Assembly: GCA_014529385.2 (NCBI GenBank)
Contig: CM043946.1
Coordinates: forward strand, 33,870,558 to 33,934,557
From: Adiantum capillus-veneris
Taxonomy: Eukaryota; Streptophyta; Polypodiopsida; Polypodiales; Pteridaceae
Length of the DNA: 64,000 nt
Direction of reading: 5' to 3'
Shown here: positions 54,255 through 64,000 of the stretch, piece by piece
Layout of the letters: every line of letters begins with the position of its first letter
How positions within the stretch are numbered: the stretch's first letter is position 1
Program-made: the position numbers and the translations under genes
The notes under the pieces: model-generated
What the model was told of the DNA's origin: nothing
The model's database searches: none
What the model saw: the letters and a program-made list of their open reading frames with translations, nothing else

Positions 54255-57200
54255 ATGGCTATCGCGAAGTCACCGGCAAAGAAGAAAATAATGACCATCA
54301 AGGACTACTTGGAAGAAGTGGAACCCTTCGTCATTCCATAAGGAACGCTAAAGCCCACCAACACATGGATACAAGAAGATCTGTTAGAGTCTAGCGACCT
54401 AAAGATCTACCAAGGAGTGTTCAAAGACACTGAAGGCAATGTTATCGAGCTACCAATGCTGCCAAGAGAACTCAATGAGTTCGTACGAAGCAAGATGGCC
54501 GGATACTTAGAGAAGATTGATCTCCACAACTACTTTGAAGCAATACCGGCAGGGGTGGACATCAAGAGAGTCTGGGAGTTTGTGACAAGCATCAAAGAGG
54601 ATGGAGTGGCCAAAGTAACAGATTTACAAGGCAGACCAAGAACAAAGATAATCATCACTGAGCAGGTTGTAGCAAATGCACTAGACCTCTCCAACGAGGG
54701 GGATAGTGTAACAAAAAGAAGGGATGAGGTCAAGGTGTACCATGAGAAGAAAGGGAATTACACCTTTGAAGATATTACCAACCCAAGAGTGGCAATCATG
54801 AGCCAGTTATACAAGCAGTACTTCCACATGTGCACGAAGAGGCCACAGAAGTACAGGATGCCACCAGGTGCAATTGCCACGACATTCACTTGGGCAATGA
54901 CGAAAGGCACCCCAAAGATAATCAACTATGCAGCATATATACATGACAACTTAGTAAAGATGGGCAACAAGAAGCCAACCTATATAGTGCCAGGAGAACT
55001 AATCACCAAGGTGATTTATGGGGCACTACACGCAAAAGGAAGGTGGCCTGACCCCCGTCTCAGAACGACTGGCTAAGGCTAAAAGAAGACAAGGAAGATG
55101 AGCCTCAAAGAGCACCAAGGGTGGCTACAAGACTGAAAAGACGGCTAGAGCCAGTTCAAGAGGAGCAGCCCGAGCAAAAGAAAGGGAAGAAGGAATTTGC
55201 CCAAGTGCCTGCCAAAGAAACAAGGTCATAGAAAGCGGCAAGACTAGAGAGGCTGATGGAAAGCTTCCGAGCAGAGAGAGCCCTCAAGGGTGATTTAAGT
55301 GAACTCTGGAAGCCTTCTCTAGAGTCTATGTCAGGATCGTCCTAAAGAGTGCAAAGGGACCGATTTGAGGACTATATCAAGAATTTTGAGATTCTTGATG
55401 CTGCATCAGAGAATATTCCACATGTCCCTTTCACAGAGGAGGAAGTACAGCAAATAAGGCAGAAATTGCTAGATGAGCAAGAGAGCCAAGAAAGAGAAAG
55501 AAAAACTAAAGCAGACAGGGACTTAAAGGGCAAGCCTGCATCTCTACCGGCCAGCCCTAAACCTAGCCCACAGCCCTCACCACCACCCTCACCACCTCCT
55601 AGCAGCCCTCCACTAGAAGATAAGGAGGCTGAAGACAAAGCAGAAGAACGGCAAGGAGGAGAGCAAGAGCAGAGTCAGGAGGAAAATCCAAAGGAAGAGG
55701 CTAAGCCTCAAAGTGAGAAAAAAGAATTAGAAGATTCTTATTACGCATTTTTGGACCTGCTAGCTGCAGGATACACGAAGGAAGAAGCCGCCACAGTCGC
55801 ATTCGACTTGGCAAGGACAGGGCCTAAAGAACAGAAGAGGGCATCAGGCTAGTGGAATTGAAAGAAATTGCCACAGATAGAGTGGACCTGCACCCGCCCT
55901 CCAATGACTGGGACGTGGTGATGACGAAGCTAACAGGTTTGAGAGCTCAATCCATGGCTTCAGAGAAAGAGATGACAGCTCTCAAGGCCACTGAAGTAAA
56001 GATTAAGATGGAAGTAGACGCTCTGCAAGGACAAAGCCAAAGGCAAAAGGAAAGGGAAGCTGAGCTACAGGCCAGCCTAGCAAGGGCACTACAAAGCTGC
56101 CAGGCAATGGAGGAAGCAAATCAGGCAGCCGCAAAAAGAATGCAAGCAGTTGAAGAAGAATGTCAGCAGCTCAGCAAATCATTGCTAGTAGCCGAGAAGG
56201 AAAGAGATAACTTGACACTACAACTGGCAGAAGAATCTAAAGAAGTAGAAGCCATGAGAAACGCCAAGGAAAGAGCAAAGATAGATCAAGAAGAAAGCCA
56301 GGATGAGGTCCTTGAGCTCAAGGACCAACTCAAAGTAAAAGATTAGACCATCCAGAGGCTACGAGCATCACCTGCCAGAGTCAGAGCTACTAGCTCGACT
56401 CAAATCACGACTGAGGGTCAACTCTATGAAGAACAAATGCAAGAACTTCAGAAAGAGCTGACTCTAGAGCAAAGCAGAGATTGATGATGGCAGAAGGATC
56501 TATTGTCATGCAAACGAGAATGGAAGAAGGCCAAAAATCCCTGCAAGAAGAAGTAGAAAGCATGAAGAGAAAGCTCGAGGAGGCGGAGAGAATAAACGCC
56601 GAACTAAATGACCTCCTCGTAAATATGGGTGAAGAAGCGAAAACAAAAAAGCAAAAACTCCCGAGGCAAATTGAGGAGTTAAAAGGACAGCAAGCAGGAG
56701 AGCTAGAGAGCACAGGGCCAGTAGCCAATGAGGGCATTGACTTAGAAAATGTGGCAGATCCGGTGGACACGCCTATGCAAGAGGAGATCCTAGAAGGATC
56801 CTCTCAAGAGCCACAGGATCTAACACAGGAAGAGGAAGAAAAATTGCGTAAAGCAATAGAGGTGGAGCTCAGGGAGACAACAAAGGAAGCCTTGGAGTGG
56901 GAGCAGAGGGTCTTCAAGTCTATGACTATTCAGAAGATCGATGCCAGCAACCTCAGGCGCGAGTGGCTTCAACCCTCTCTCCCATATCCATTGCTGAAAT
57001 ATGAAGCAGCTACCATAAACAAGCGGATCAGAGAAGAGCTAGCCGTACCCCTTTACAATGCAGATACCTCAAAACCAGAAGGGGTCAAGCTCATTGTTGA
57101 TTCTCAGCCAAAGTGGAGAAAGGCCTGGCTTACAAAGTACCCGCAATACCTAATCCACTTGGTAGAGGCACCGAAAAATATCAGGGACAACCTCAGCTTT

Positions 57201-57623
57201 TGTCCTCTACCAAGGATCAAGACGTGGAAAGCGCAGGAAATATTGCAAAGAAGCCAACCCACTTGGTTGAACTACCCTAAGCTGCTGAACTTGAAGGCAG
57301 GTGAGAGAATAAGTGTCCAATACATGGTGAAAACCCTAACGGGCGCCATAAAGTTGTTCACTGGCTCACCTGACCTTACATGTATTATGATGAGGAAAAT
57401 CTGCAGAACCCTCTTAGCAGTGTTCGAGACTTTCAAGCCAGGCCAGGTGACCGACAACATCTTTTTCTTCCAGGATACTTACAGATGCGCTTATGATCTG
57501 TCTGGTCAGCCTTGCAAGGAGGTCATACATGCGCTGTATCAAAGGATAATGTTTCTACCATCCTATCACCTCCAAGCTTTTGAAGAAGCGTTCTACACAG
57601 GCTTCTTCACCAAAAAACACTGA
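54255..57623 (+). pseudogene. Element E long coiled-coil protein, unrecognised, ~1100 codons with a few breaks
   Basis: The reading starts at an ATG (MAIAKSPAKKKIMTIKDYLE), with a stop at 54339-54341, then runs in frame through 54417-55076 (globular; VWEFVTSI, IITEQVVANALDL). A frameshift near 55055 leads to a charged region and a Pro/Ser-rich stretch (PSPPPSPPPS) within 55349-55852. The next frame (55852-56346) and the start of 56481-57623 (380 aa) are Glu/Gln/Lys-rich heptads, a long coiled coil of about 250 residues. The last 230 residues look globular (KWRKAWLTKYPQYL, CRTLLAVFETF). There is no zinc knuckle, protease, RT or integrase. The N-terminal part slightly recalls the plant-transposon-associated or mobile-domain proteins, an impression only. 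It lies between leader and PPT, where Gag-Pol would be. Confidence 0.65.
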
Positions 57624-57737
57624 CATTTTTGGCTCGGCAATGACGAACCTGCATGCAAGATACGAATCACTGCTAAAGATGCGAGAAACGATACGATGAA
57701 GAAGCAGATCAACGGCCATGTCGGGGACGACATGAGC

Positions 57738-57753
57738 AAGGGGGGGGGGGGAG
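57738..57753 (+). promoter_or_regulatory. Polypurine tract of element E
   Basis: AAG, a run of G, then AG, directly before the LTR start TGTTAGAAG. Confidence 0.9.
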
Positions 57754-58693
57754 TGTTAGAAGTTGGACACACCCCACAGCAACTAACTACTCGGCGGATT
57801 ATTATTTTTGTAATTATTCATTCATTGAGGAAAACCTGATTTTTCACCTTGTAAATATTGGGACTTACAGAAGTTTCCAGATTGTATCCCAGTTTTGATA
57901 GTTAGATTGAGTAGATGGTTGATTTTGGAACTTTAGGGTTTGAGAATTGTAAGGTATATATACCACTTTTTGACCTTAATGAAGAGACCATTTGTCATTT
58001 TTAAAACGAGTTTTGAAGTCTGTGAGTGAGCGTACTGTGTACGAAAGAGGGTGTGAGCTTCATCTTGATGCTACATGTGCTCCGGTGCTCCGGTGCTCCG
58101 GTGGTCGGAATCGAGTGCGGAGAAGTGCAACGTGTTGCCCCCGACGAGAGCTACGTGCCGATACCTACATTGCGTACGTACGGTCCGGTTTTGCGAGCTC
58201 CTTCTACGAGCTTCATCTGGTGTTTGGGTGAGCATACGTTGACCGATTTTGCATTGAAGCATATCCACGCGTTCACATTGAGTAGAACTACACATTACGC
58301 ACTTTAGATTTCAGAAAGGAAGACCTGCAGATTTCGGCCAGACATCCTACGTGATTTTGCACCGGGTGTTTTGGGTGGTTCATAGACCTTAGGGAGAGCG
58401 ACCTATTGGTATTAGTAGGGTCTCCTTCAAGTTCTATGGTGTTTCGAGATTGTTTGATAGGTGTTCGGCTCTAGAAAGCGTCGTAGGAAGTTTCCTCTTA
58501 TGCACTCTTGAAGGCTGTGACTTAGACAATTGGTAGAGACCTCTGTAGGAATTAGTTAGGAGTCGATCAAGTGTAGGTTGACACCTTATGCTCGCTTCCA
58601 CGCGCCTGCGGGTCGAGCTTCATCCTTAGCTGACATTATGTGTTAGGTGAGTTCTCGCTGTGTTGACATCCGTCGCGGCGTATCCGTCCAACA
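57754..58693 (+). repeat. Element E 3' LTR (family B type), 940 bp
   Basis: It starts TGTTAGAAGTTGGACAC and ends CCGTCCAACA, with TATA-like GTATATATAC near 57954 and a palindrome half-site AGACATCCTACG at 58341-58352. It is collinear with 37532-38460 in inverse orientation. The bases after it (GTAGG) would be the target duplication, but the other end is missing. Confidence 0.9.
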
Positions 58694-59073
58694 GTAGGCC
58701 AATAGAATTATGTTTCAATCCCTTTTAGGGTAGACTGACTCCCTCTATGCCCCGCATAAGGAGGAGCATGAGATTCATACATTACTTTCTCACGTAGTGA
58801 GTTAGTAACGCATAGTCTATTTCCATAGAGAAGATAACCATCTTGTAAAGTAAATGGTTCCTCTTTCTTCTCTAGTGCAAGGGCTGAAATCACATCTCTA
58901 AAATCGGGATTAATAGCATACTCATCTATCATAGGAGATAGATCATTGTGAGTTGCTATGGAAACCGCATTCACTCTCGGCCGTCTTGAGAGTGCATTGG
59001 ACACTTGATTATGCTTGCGAGCAATGTGAGCAATATGAAAATGAAATTGTGAAAGGAAATTTTCCCACCTCAT
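58694..59073 (-). pseudogene. Family C RNase H end and integrase zinc region, truncated
   Basis: This frame reads RWENFLSQFHFHIAHIARKHNQVSNALSRRP, the standard end of RNase H in chromovirus-like elements. A linker follows, then YESHAPPYAGHRG, the His pair of an H2C2 zinc domain. The sequence stops at the element E LTR, so the Cys pair, the integrase core, any chromodomain and the 3' LTR are missing. This suggests that E, or the recombination that placed it here, broke element C in integrase. Confidence 0.85.
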
Positions 59074-60148
59074 TTATTTGTTGGAGAGCTTGGTCTGCGT
59101 CATGAAGTACTTAAGACTTTGGTGATCCGTCTGCAGAATGAAAGGAGTCCCCAATAAATAGTGCTTCCATGAGTCTAAGGCATGTAGAATTGCGAGGAGT
59201 TCCTTTTCATATATGCCTAGAGCTTGCTCAACAAGGTCGAGCCTTCGACTTTCATAGGCTATGGCATGCCCTTCTTGGAGCAAAATAGCTCCAAGGCAAT
59301 CACCACAAGCGTCACATTGCACCTCAAATGGCTTTGAGAGATCCAGCAGTGTAAGCACACGTTGAGAGATAAGCTTTTTGAAAGCATTGTTCTTTTTGGC
59401 ATCCATATATACCTTTTTAAAAAAAAATTGAGGTCATGTAATGGTCCCGCAATTTGTGAGAACTTTTCTATGAAGCATCTATAGTATGCACAGATACCTA
59501 TAAAGCTTCTTAGTTCATGAAGATTCCTTGGTTTAGGCCATCCTTTTATTACCTCTAACTTTGATGGATCCATTTGGATGCCATCTTGAGAGATAATGTG
59601 ACCTAAATACTGAATCTCTTGTAAGAAAAACTCATTTTTCTTTCAATTAATATAAAGTTTATTCTCTCTTAAGACTTGAAATATTACCTCGAGGTGTTGC
59701 TTGTGTTCATCTAGTGAATTAGAGTAGATGATAATACCATCAAAGAACACTCCAATAATGGTTCGATGAGGCCTGAATAGCTTCTCCATCAAGCAGTTAA
59801 ATGTGGCTGGTGCATTGGTCAAGCCAAAAAGAATGACAATGTATTCGTAAAGACCAAACGTAGTGCAAAATGCGGTCTTTACAATGTCTTGATCAACTAT
59901 CCTTATTTGATGAAGCCGCTTTTTAGGTCAATCCTACTGAAGTAGGTCGACCCTTGCAGCTTATCAAATGGGTCTTCTACCCGTCGAATGGGAAACCTAT
60001 TTTTGATAGTGATCCTATTTAGTGCTCTATAGTCGACACACATACGATATGTGCCATCTTTCTTTTGCACTAATAACACGGGTGAGCAAAATGGAGATGA
60101 GCTAGGCCTAACCATGCCCTTCTCAACTAACTCATGCACTTGTCGCAT
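59074..60148 (-). pseudogene. Family C reverse transcriptase and RNase H, catalytic residue lost
   Basis: The RT begins at MRQVHELVEKGMVRPSSSPFCSPVLLVQKKDGTYRMCVDYRALN (60020-60148), with FSRIDLKSG after it. The catalytic loop reads VFFDGIIIYS near 59735: the second Asp of the expected FFDD is Gly, a single base change, so polymerase activity would be lost. The thumb follows (KPRNLHELRSFIGICAYYRCFIEKF) and RNase H (FEVQCDACGDCLGAIL, YEKELLAILHALDSWKHYLLG, LQTDHQSLKYF). Frameshifts near 59420 and 59900 separate the frames. Sequence features match the chromovirus branch of Ty3/gypsy, unlike A and B. Confidence 0.88.
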
Positions 60149-60356
60149 AATCTCCTCTTGTTGAGCCTGAGAAACTCTATAAGGAGGTTTGTTAGGCGGT
60201 GAACTTCCTGGAAGAAGTTCAATTGCATGGTCATCATTGCCTCGTTTAGGAGGTAGTTCACAAGGGATGTCGTCAATAAAGACGTCTTGAAACCCCTTGA
60301 GAAAATTGGATAACTCTAATTCCTTGTGATTGTTTATATTTTCTTTTGCTAAAGCA

Positions 60357-60800
60357 TTAGGTCATTTTGAGAATCTTAACAAAAATTATGTACACAAAAA
60401 TAGAGCTCTTTATTGACTTATTGAAAGCTTGCGTACGTACAATGGGTATGGTGTTACCCATTTCCCTAGCATCTATGTACATATCTTTTTCCTTGAACTT
60501 AAAGTAAATTTTCCTTTCAGGGAATTTAACATTGGCAGCCATGCAATCAAACCATGGTGCCCCTAGGATTACATCCTCATGCTTGAGAGGAGAGATAAAA
60601 GAAGTCCTCTTTGTCCACATAGCTTTGGACATGGAGCCTCAATTTCCCGATTAAGGGAGTGACTGAAGCTTCTTGCCCCTTGCAAGCACCATTTGCGGGT
60701 AGGACATCTCCCATCTCATAGTCTTGGATGCCTAGCTTGGTGGCCAACTATGTGGATATGAAATTGTGAGTAGAACCAGGGTCAAAGAGAATAACAGCAT
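60357..60800 (-). pseudogene. Family C protease, altered active site
   Basis: The end of the frame at 60748-61512 reads VILFDPGSTHNFIST near 60770: the aspartic protease site with D-P-G where D-S-G is expected. The second half of the fold lies in the frame at 60357-60632, with DVILGAPWFDC near 60555 and the following strands. A frameshift or stop near 60640-60750 splits them. The Ser-to-Pro change suggests a dead protease. Confidence 0.8.
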
Positions 60801-62408
60801 CATGTTCTCTTACCTTTCCCCAAGCATGGCATAGAGGAGATTCTTTGTGGTGAGCTTCCTCTTCTTGGATTTTGACCAAGGTAGCTCTTGGAGGCTCATG
60901 GCCGGTGTTCTTTTGGGGACAAGTGCGGTACGCATTGCTCACCGCACTTGAAACCATGGTTATCCTTGCGATAACGTTCATGCTCTTCAAGAGAGAGTTT
61001 GTTTTTGCCTTTGTAAGCTCCCTTCTCCTTAGCTTTGTTGTTATTGGAATTGCCCTTCGAAGACGTTTGGACATTGTCCTTCCCCTTAGGCTCATTGGAA
61101 CCTTGTTTTTCGTGGGCTTAAGATTTCTCTTAGCCCCTACTTGGAAATTGATTATTGAATCCACCATAGTATGGTGTATGACCGCAGATATAGTGCGTGG
61201 CCTTTGGGAGTTGACATACTCCGCCATTTCTTCAGTTAAGCCCGCACAAAATTGTTTTTTTTGCTCTCCAAAATCTATCTTTTTGAAGACAGTGGGTTTG
61301 AGATGTAAGTCCCAAAACTTGTCTACATATTTGTGAATGGATTCGTAGGGAGAGAGCTTCAAGCTTCGCCATTCAGTGAGTACTTTGTCTTTGCCATCAG
61401 TAGTCAAAAACTGCTTCATGACGGAAGCTCTTAAAGCTTTCCATGTTGGTGGAGCTTCACCATTGGCCCGTAGGCTAGACCACCATTGCCTTGCGGACTT
61501 TTGAAAGTGCATAGCTACATGGCATAGCGTAGAGGACTCCGTGAAGCCTCATCTCCAAACGCCGCATCAAATTGTTGGATAAAGGCCAAGACTTTGTCCG
61601 TAGCACCAAAAGTGCCATTGTAGGTAAGGAAAGAGACGCTCTTTCCTCCCTCTTTGAAATTCTTGATCTTGGACGATCTCTTCCACACGGCATAGGATTT
61701 CCTATGGCCTCTTCTTTTTTATGGTTCAAAATTTGCACCATCGCTTTCTTCAAAAGATGAAGAATTTGAGGAAGATGGAGAAGAGGGTGACCTCTTTCGT
61801 GCCTTTTTCTTGCCTTTGTCCTCCTTGTCTGCACCATCACTTTCTTCATAAGAGGAAGAGGATGAAGAAGACGGAGAAGAGGGTGACCTCTTTCTCGCCT
61901 TTTTCTTCTCTTGCTTTTTATCATCCCTCTTTGATTTAGGGTGTGGAGAAGTGTGCGATGGTCTTCTGTGTTTAGGAGGTGATGGAGAGCGTTTTGCCCG
62001 TCGTCTTCATGGAGCCATCTCCGTTGAGGCGGCAGGAGACTCATTTCTTTCTCGTTCCTTTGGTGGGGGCCCTTGAGTTCTCCTTTGAGAAGGAGATGCA
62101 TCATCAAGAAGCAAATTTTTGAGCCCTTCTTATGGATCCTCTTCTTCTTCTTGAATCGGAGAGAGGCCTCTTTTGGAAGTCTCACTAGGAGGCTTCCTAG
62201 GTACTCTCTCATCATGGTGAGGAGTTTGGAGAATCCCATGAGCACGAAGCTGCCATTGCACTTCACTTTGGAGGGATGGATTGCCCATGGATTTTTGAAG
62301 CGTAGAAACAAGGTAGTTAACAAGCATAGGGGCATCATTAGTAGCCTATTCATTAGCAAAATCAAAGCTATCAACATTAATTTCACTCTCTTTACTATTG
62401 TCAACCAT
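60748..62408 (-). pseudogene. Family C gag, frameshifted
   Basis: The likely start is the ATG at 62406-62408 (MVDNSKESEINVDSFDF), about 370 bp inside the PBS. An N-terminal helical part is followed by a Lys/Arg/Ser-rich region with a tandem repeat of 96 bp (KKARKRSPSSPSSS units near 61780 and 61876). The capsid part reads CTFKSPQGNGGL in one frame, then ARQWWSSLRANGEAPPTWKALRASVMKQF in the frame at 60748-61512. A zinc knuckle probably lay near 60950 (CPQK remains). The 313-aa ORF at 61475-62416 is an off-frame reading of most of this region. Frame changes occur near 61500 and elsewhere. Confidence 0.75.
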
Positions 62409-62780
62409 TCTAACAACTTTTAGGTGTAAACTTTTTTAGGTATACTTTGGCACTTCAAGCCCTAGTTGCTACTCCTCTTTACCCCTTTAAAAAAGCACTC
62501 AAGCTATTGTACTCGTGGCTCGAATACCATTAATTGCAAGGAATAGAAGAGAGGGTCTTTCAACACCAAAACAGCAACGGCTCCTGTCAAGCTTCTAATA
62601 GCTCAATAGTGGTTAAGCCGTAGGCAAGGCCCGTAGGACTCCACTATTAAGACCATAGCTCTTGACGGTGATGCCCCGTTGTTTGCACGAAGTCAGGCAC
62701 ACTGCAAGGGCTGAAAAATCCCTATTCTACACCATTTATAGCTAGCTTGAGGACCTCCCTTCTTGAGCAAGAAAAGGGAA
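62409..62780 (-). other. Family C leader
   Basis: About 370 bp of non-coding DNA between PBS and gag start; nothing else recognised. Confidence 0.6.
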
Positions 62781-62799
62781 ACCTTGTGCTCTGATACCA
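62781..62799 (-). promoter_or_regulatory. Primer-binding site, initiator tRNA-Met type (family C)
   Basis: The minus strand reads TGGTATCAGAGCACAAGG, starting two bases after the LTR end. It is complementary to the plant initiator tRNA-Met 3' end. Confidence 0.92.
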
Positions 62800-62800
62800 A

Positions 62801-64000
62801 CGTAACATCGATGTCCTAGTAACTTGTGTGTAGCGGAAAATAACATGAACGTAATGAGAATTTGATTAGAATAGATAGTCATGAAAAATACTTCAAAAGA
62901 GAGAGAAATTAAGCTATTGACAACAGTCGAGGACCGGATTTACATGGAGCCGGTTCCCCCTCCAAAAGGAAATGTATTTTAGGTTTCCCCCATCAGGGGA
63001 GACATTTTACAATACAATTCTTTGTGTTCCTTCAATAACTAGCTAGTGCAATGAAGATGGAAGCTTCAAGCACTAAGCAAACACTTATAAAACACAACAT
63101 CAATTCCCTCATGGTCTCAGACCCAAGACCTCACACACCTTCGAAGATGGTGAGACCTAGCAGGGTATAGAGTAGATAGAGAGGAAGGAGTAGTCTTACG
63201 AGAAAGAAGTATATCTCCTCACCTAATCACTCATAATAGCTTAGCATAGCTTAGTAATTAGCATGGTAGAGGAGACGAGCATGCATTGAATCTTGGCTCT
63301 TGGTTGGATTTGCATCACAAAGCCAAGAGTTGTTGGTGTAGGCCTCCCTTATCACAAGCTTGGAGTAGGTGATGAGCTTTCCATTAAAGATTGAGAAGGA
63401 GAGAGAGAGTCTTCTTGCTTCACACATAAGATTGTATGAGTGTGTGTGTGTGTGTTAATGCCTTGCCAAAATCAGCCCCCTCTCTCTCTTGGTCGGCCCT
63501 CTTGCAAATTACTCATGCTAACACCCCATTGGATCTCATAAGAAGCATAAGTGATAGTCTTGTGACATGTGTCCCCCTTTCCCCTATTGTGAGAGCTTTA
63601 GGTAATTAGATAATGCAACTAAACTCTCATTGGACCCCTTTGTCTTTTGGCCAATAGGAAGCAGGCAAGCCATTGGGTTGTTGAATGCTCATTGGACCCC
63701 TTGGGAGACTGTCCAATAGTCTTCTAGAGAGCTTAATTCTTATTGGTTCTTTTATCAAGTGTTTTTAAATGAATTAAACTAGATTTACTCTAGCCTAATT
63801 CTCATTGGTCCACCTCTATGGCCATCCAATAGGATTTGAGTGCACCTTGTGGGCAATTGGCCTAGGGAGCTGACATGTGTCCCCTATTCCCTTTGTGTAA
63901 AGGGAGCCTGTGAGAGTGTGTGTGTGTGTGCCAGTGAGAGTGTGTGTGTGTTTTTTTTTTCTCTCTCATCCCCTACTTATAAGGCTCGCCCCCTCCTATG
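62801..64000 (-). repeat. Family C 5' LTR, partial (continues past the window)
   Basis: The inner end reads GATGTTACG (expected CA changed to CG). The sequence is the inverse of the last two thirds of 21462-23166. It contains (TG)n at 63437-63456 and near 63917-63950. The outer end is beyond the window. Confidence 0.87.

Noticed and set aside
61475-62416. 313-aa ORF on the minus strand
   Set aside because: Off-frame reading of the family C gag. The frame starting MVDNSKESE and the later ARQWWSSLRANGE frame are the real ones.
62781-62799. Initiator tRNA-Met-like sequence
   Set aside because: The same reasoning applies: 18-19 bp next to an LTR with no tRNA body.

Overview
The window looks like repeat-filled DNA from a land plant, most likely a flowering plant. 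The evidence is plant-type Ty3/gypsy elements primed by tRNA-Asp or initiator tRNA-Met, an endogenous caulimovirid-like sequence, an APE-type non-LTR retrotransposon, a MITE, and long (GA/CT)n and (CA/TG)n microsatellites. I found no intact host gene. Nearly all coding sequence belongs to mobile elements, most of it broken.

Layout. 1-10490 (-): family A Ty3/gypsy element (RNase H, integrase and a C-terminal retropepsin-like domain open to the window edge; broken RT; intact 1757-aa gag-protease ORF; leader; tRNA-Asp PBS; LTR). 10640-16117 (-): older, broken relative of A, split by about 2.6 kb of unidentified DNA and carrying a 463-bp MITE. 16118-20330 (-): decayed unrecognised ORFs behind a possible PBS and LTR. 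20330-23166: leader-like DNA, then a PPT and a 1.7-kb family C LTR (+). 23167-23975: family A gag fragment (+). 23976-25985: inverted copy of the family E leader and featureless DNA. 25988-38460 (-): family B Ty3/gypsy element with a 1.8-kb leader, tRNA-Asp PBS and LTR. 38461-44220 (-): PPT-like tract and decayed caulimovirid-like sequence. 44440-50713: two copies of one non-LTR retrotransposon, each bounded by (CT/GA)n. 50714-52576: LTR remnants, including partial C and A LTRs. 52577-58693 (+): element E, a non-autonomous element with a family B LTR and one long coiled-coil protein unlike Gag or Pol. 58694-64000 (-): family C chromovirus-like element, cut off in integrase, with PBS and part of its LTR.

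The most unusual feature is shared by B and E. Their leaders carry repeats of about 283-285 bp, several with a perfect 24-32-bp palindrome built on AGACATCCTACG and its reverse complement. The repeat bodies have diverged far more than the palindromes, and half-sites lie in both LTRs. This suggests a cis-acting RNA or DNA element shared by an autonomous element and a dependent partner. Other notable points are a second retropepsin-like domain after integrase in A and B; a non-LTR family apparently inserted into (TC)n tracts, one copy having a 5' inversion of the twin-priming type; and an LTR flanked by a PPT-like tract next to pararetroviral sequence on one side and a PBS on the other.
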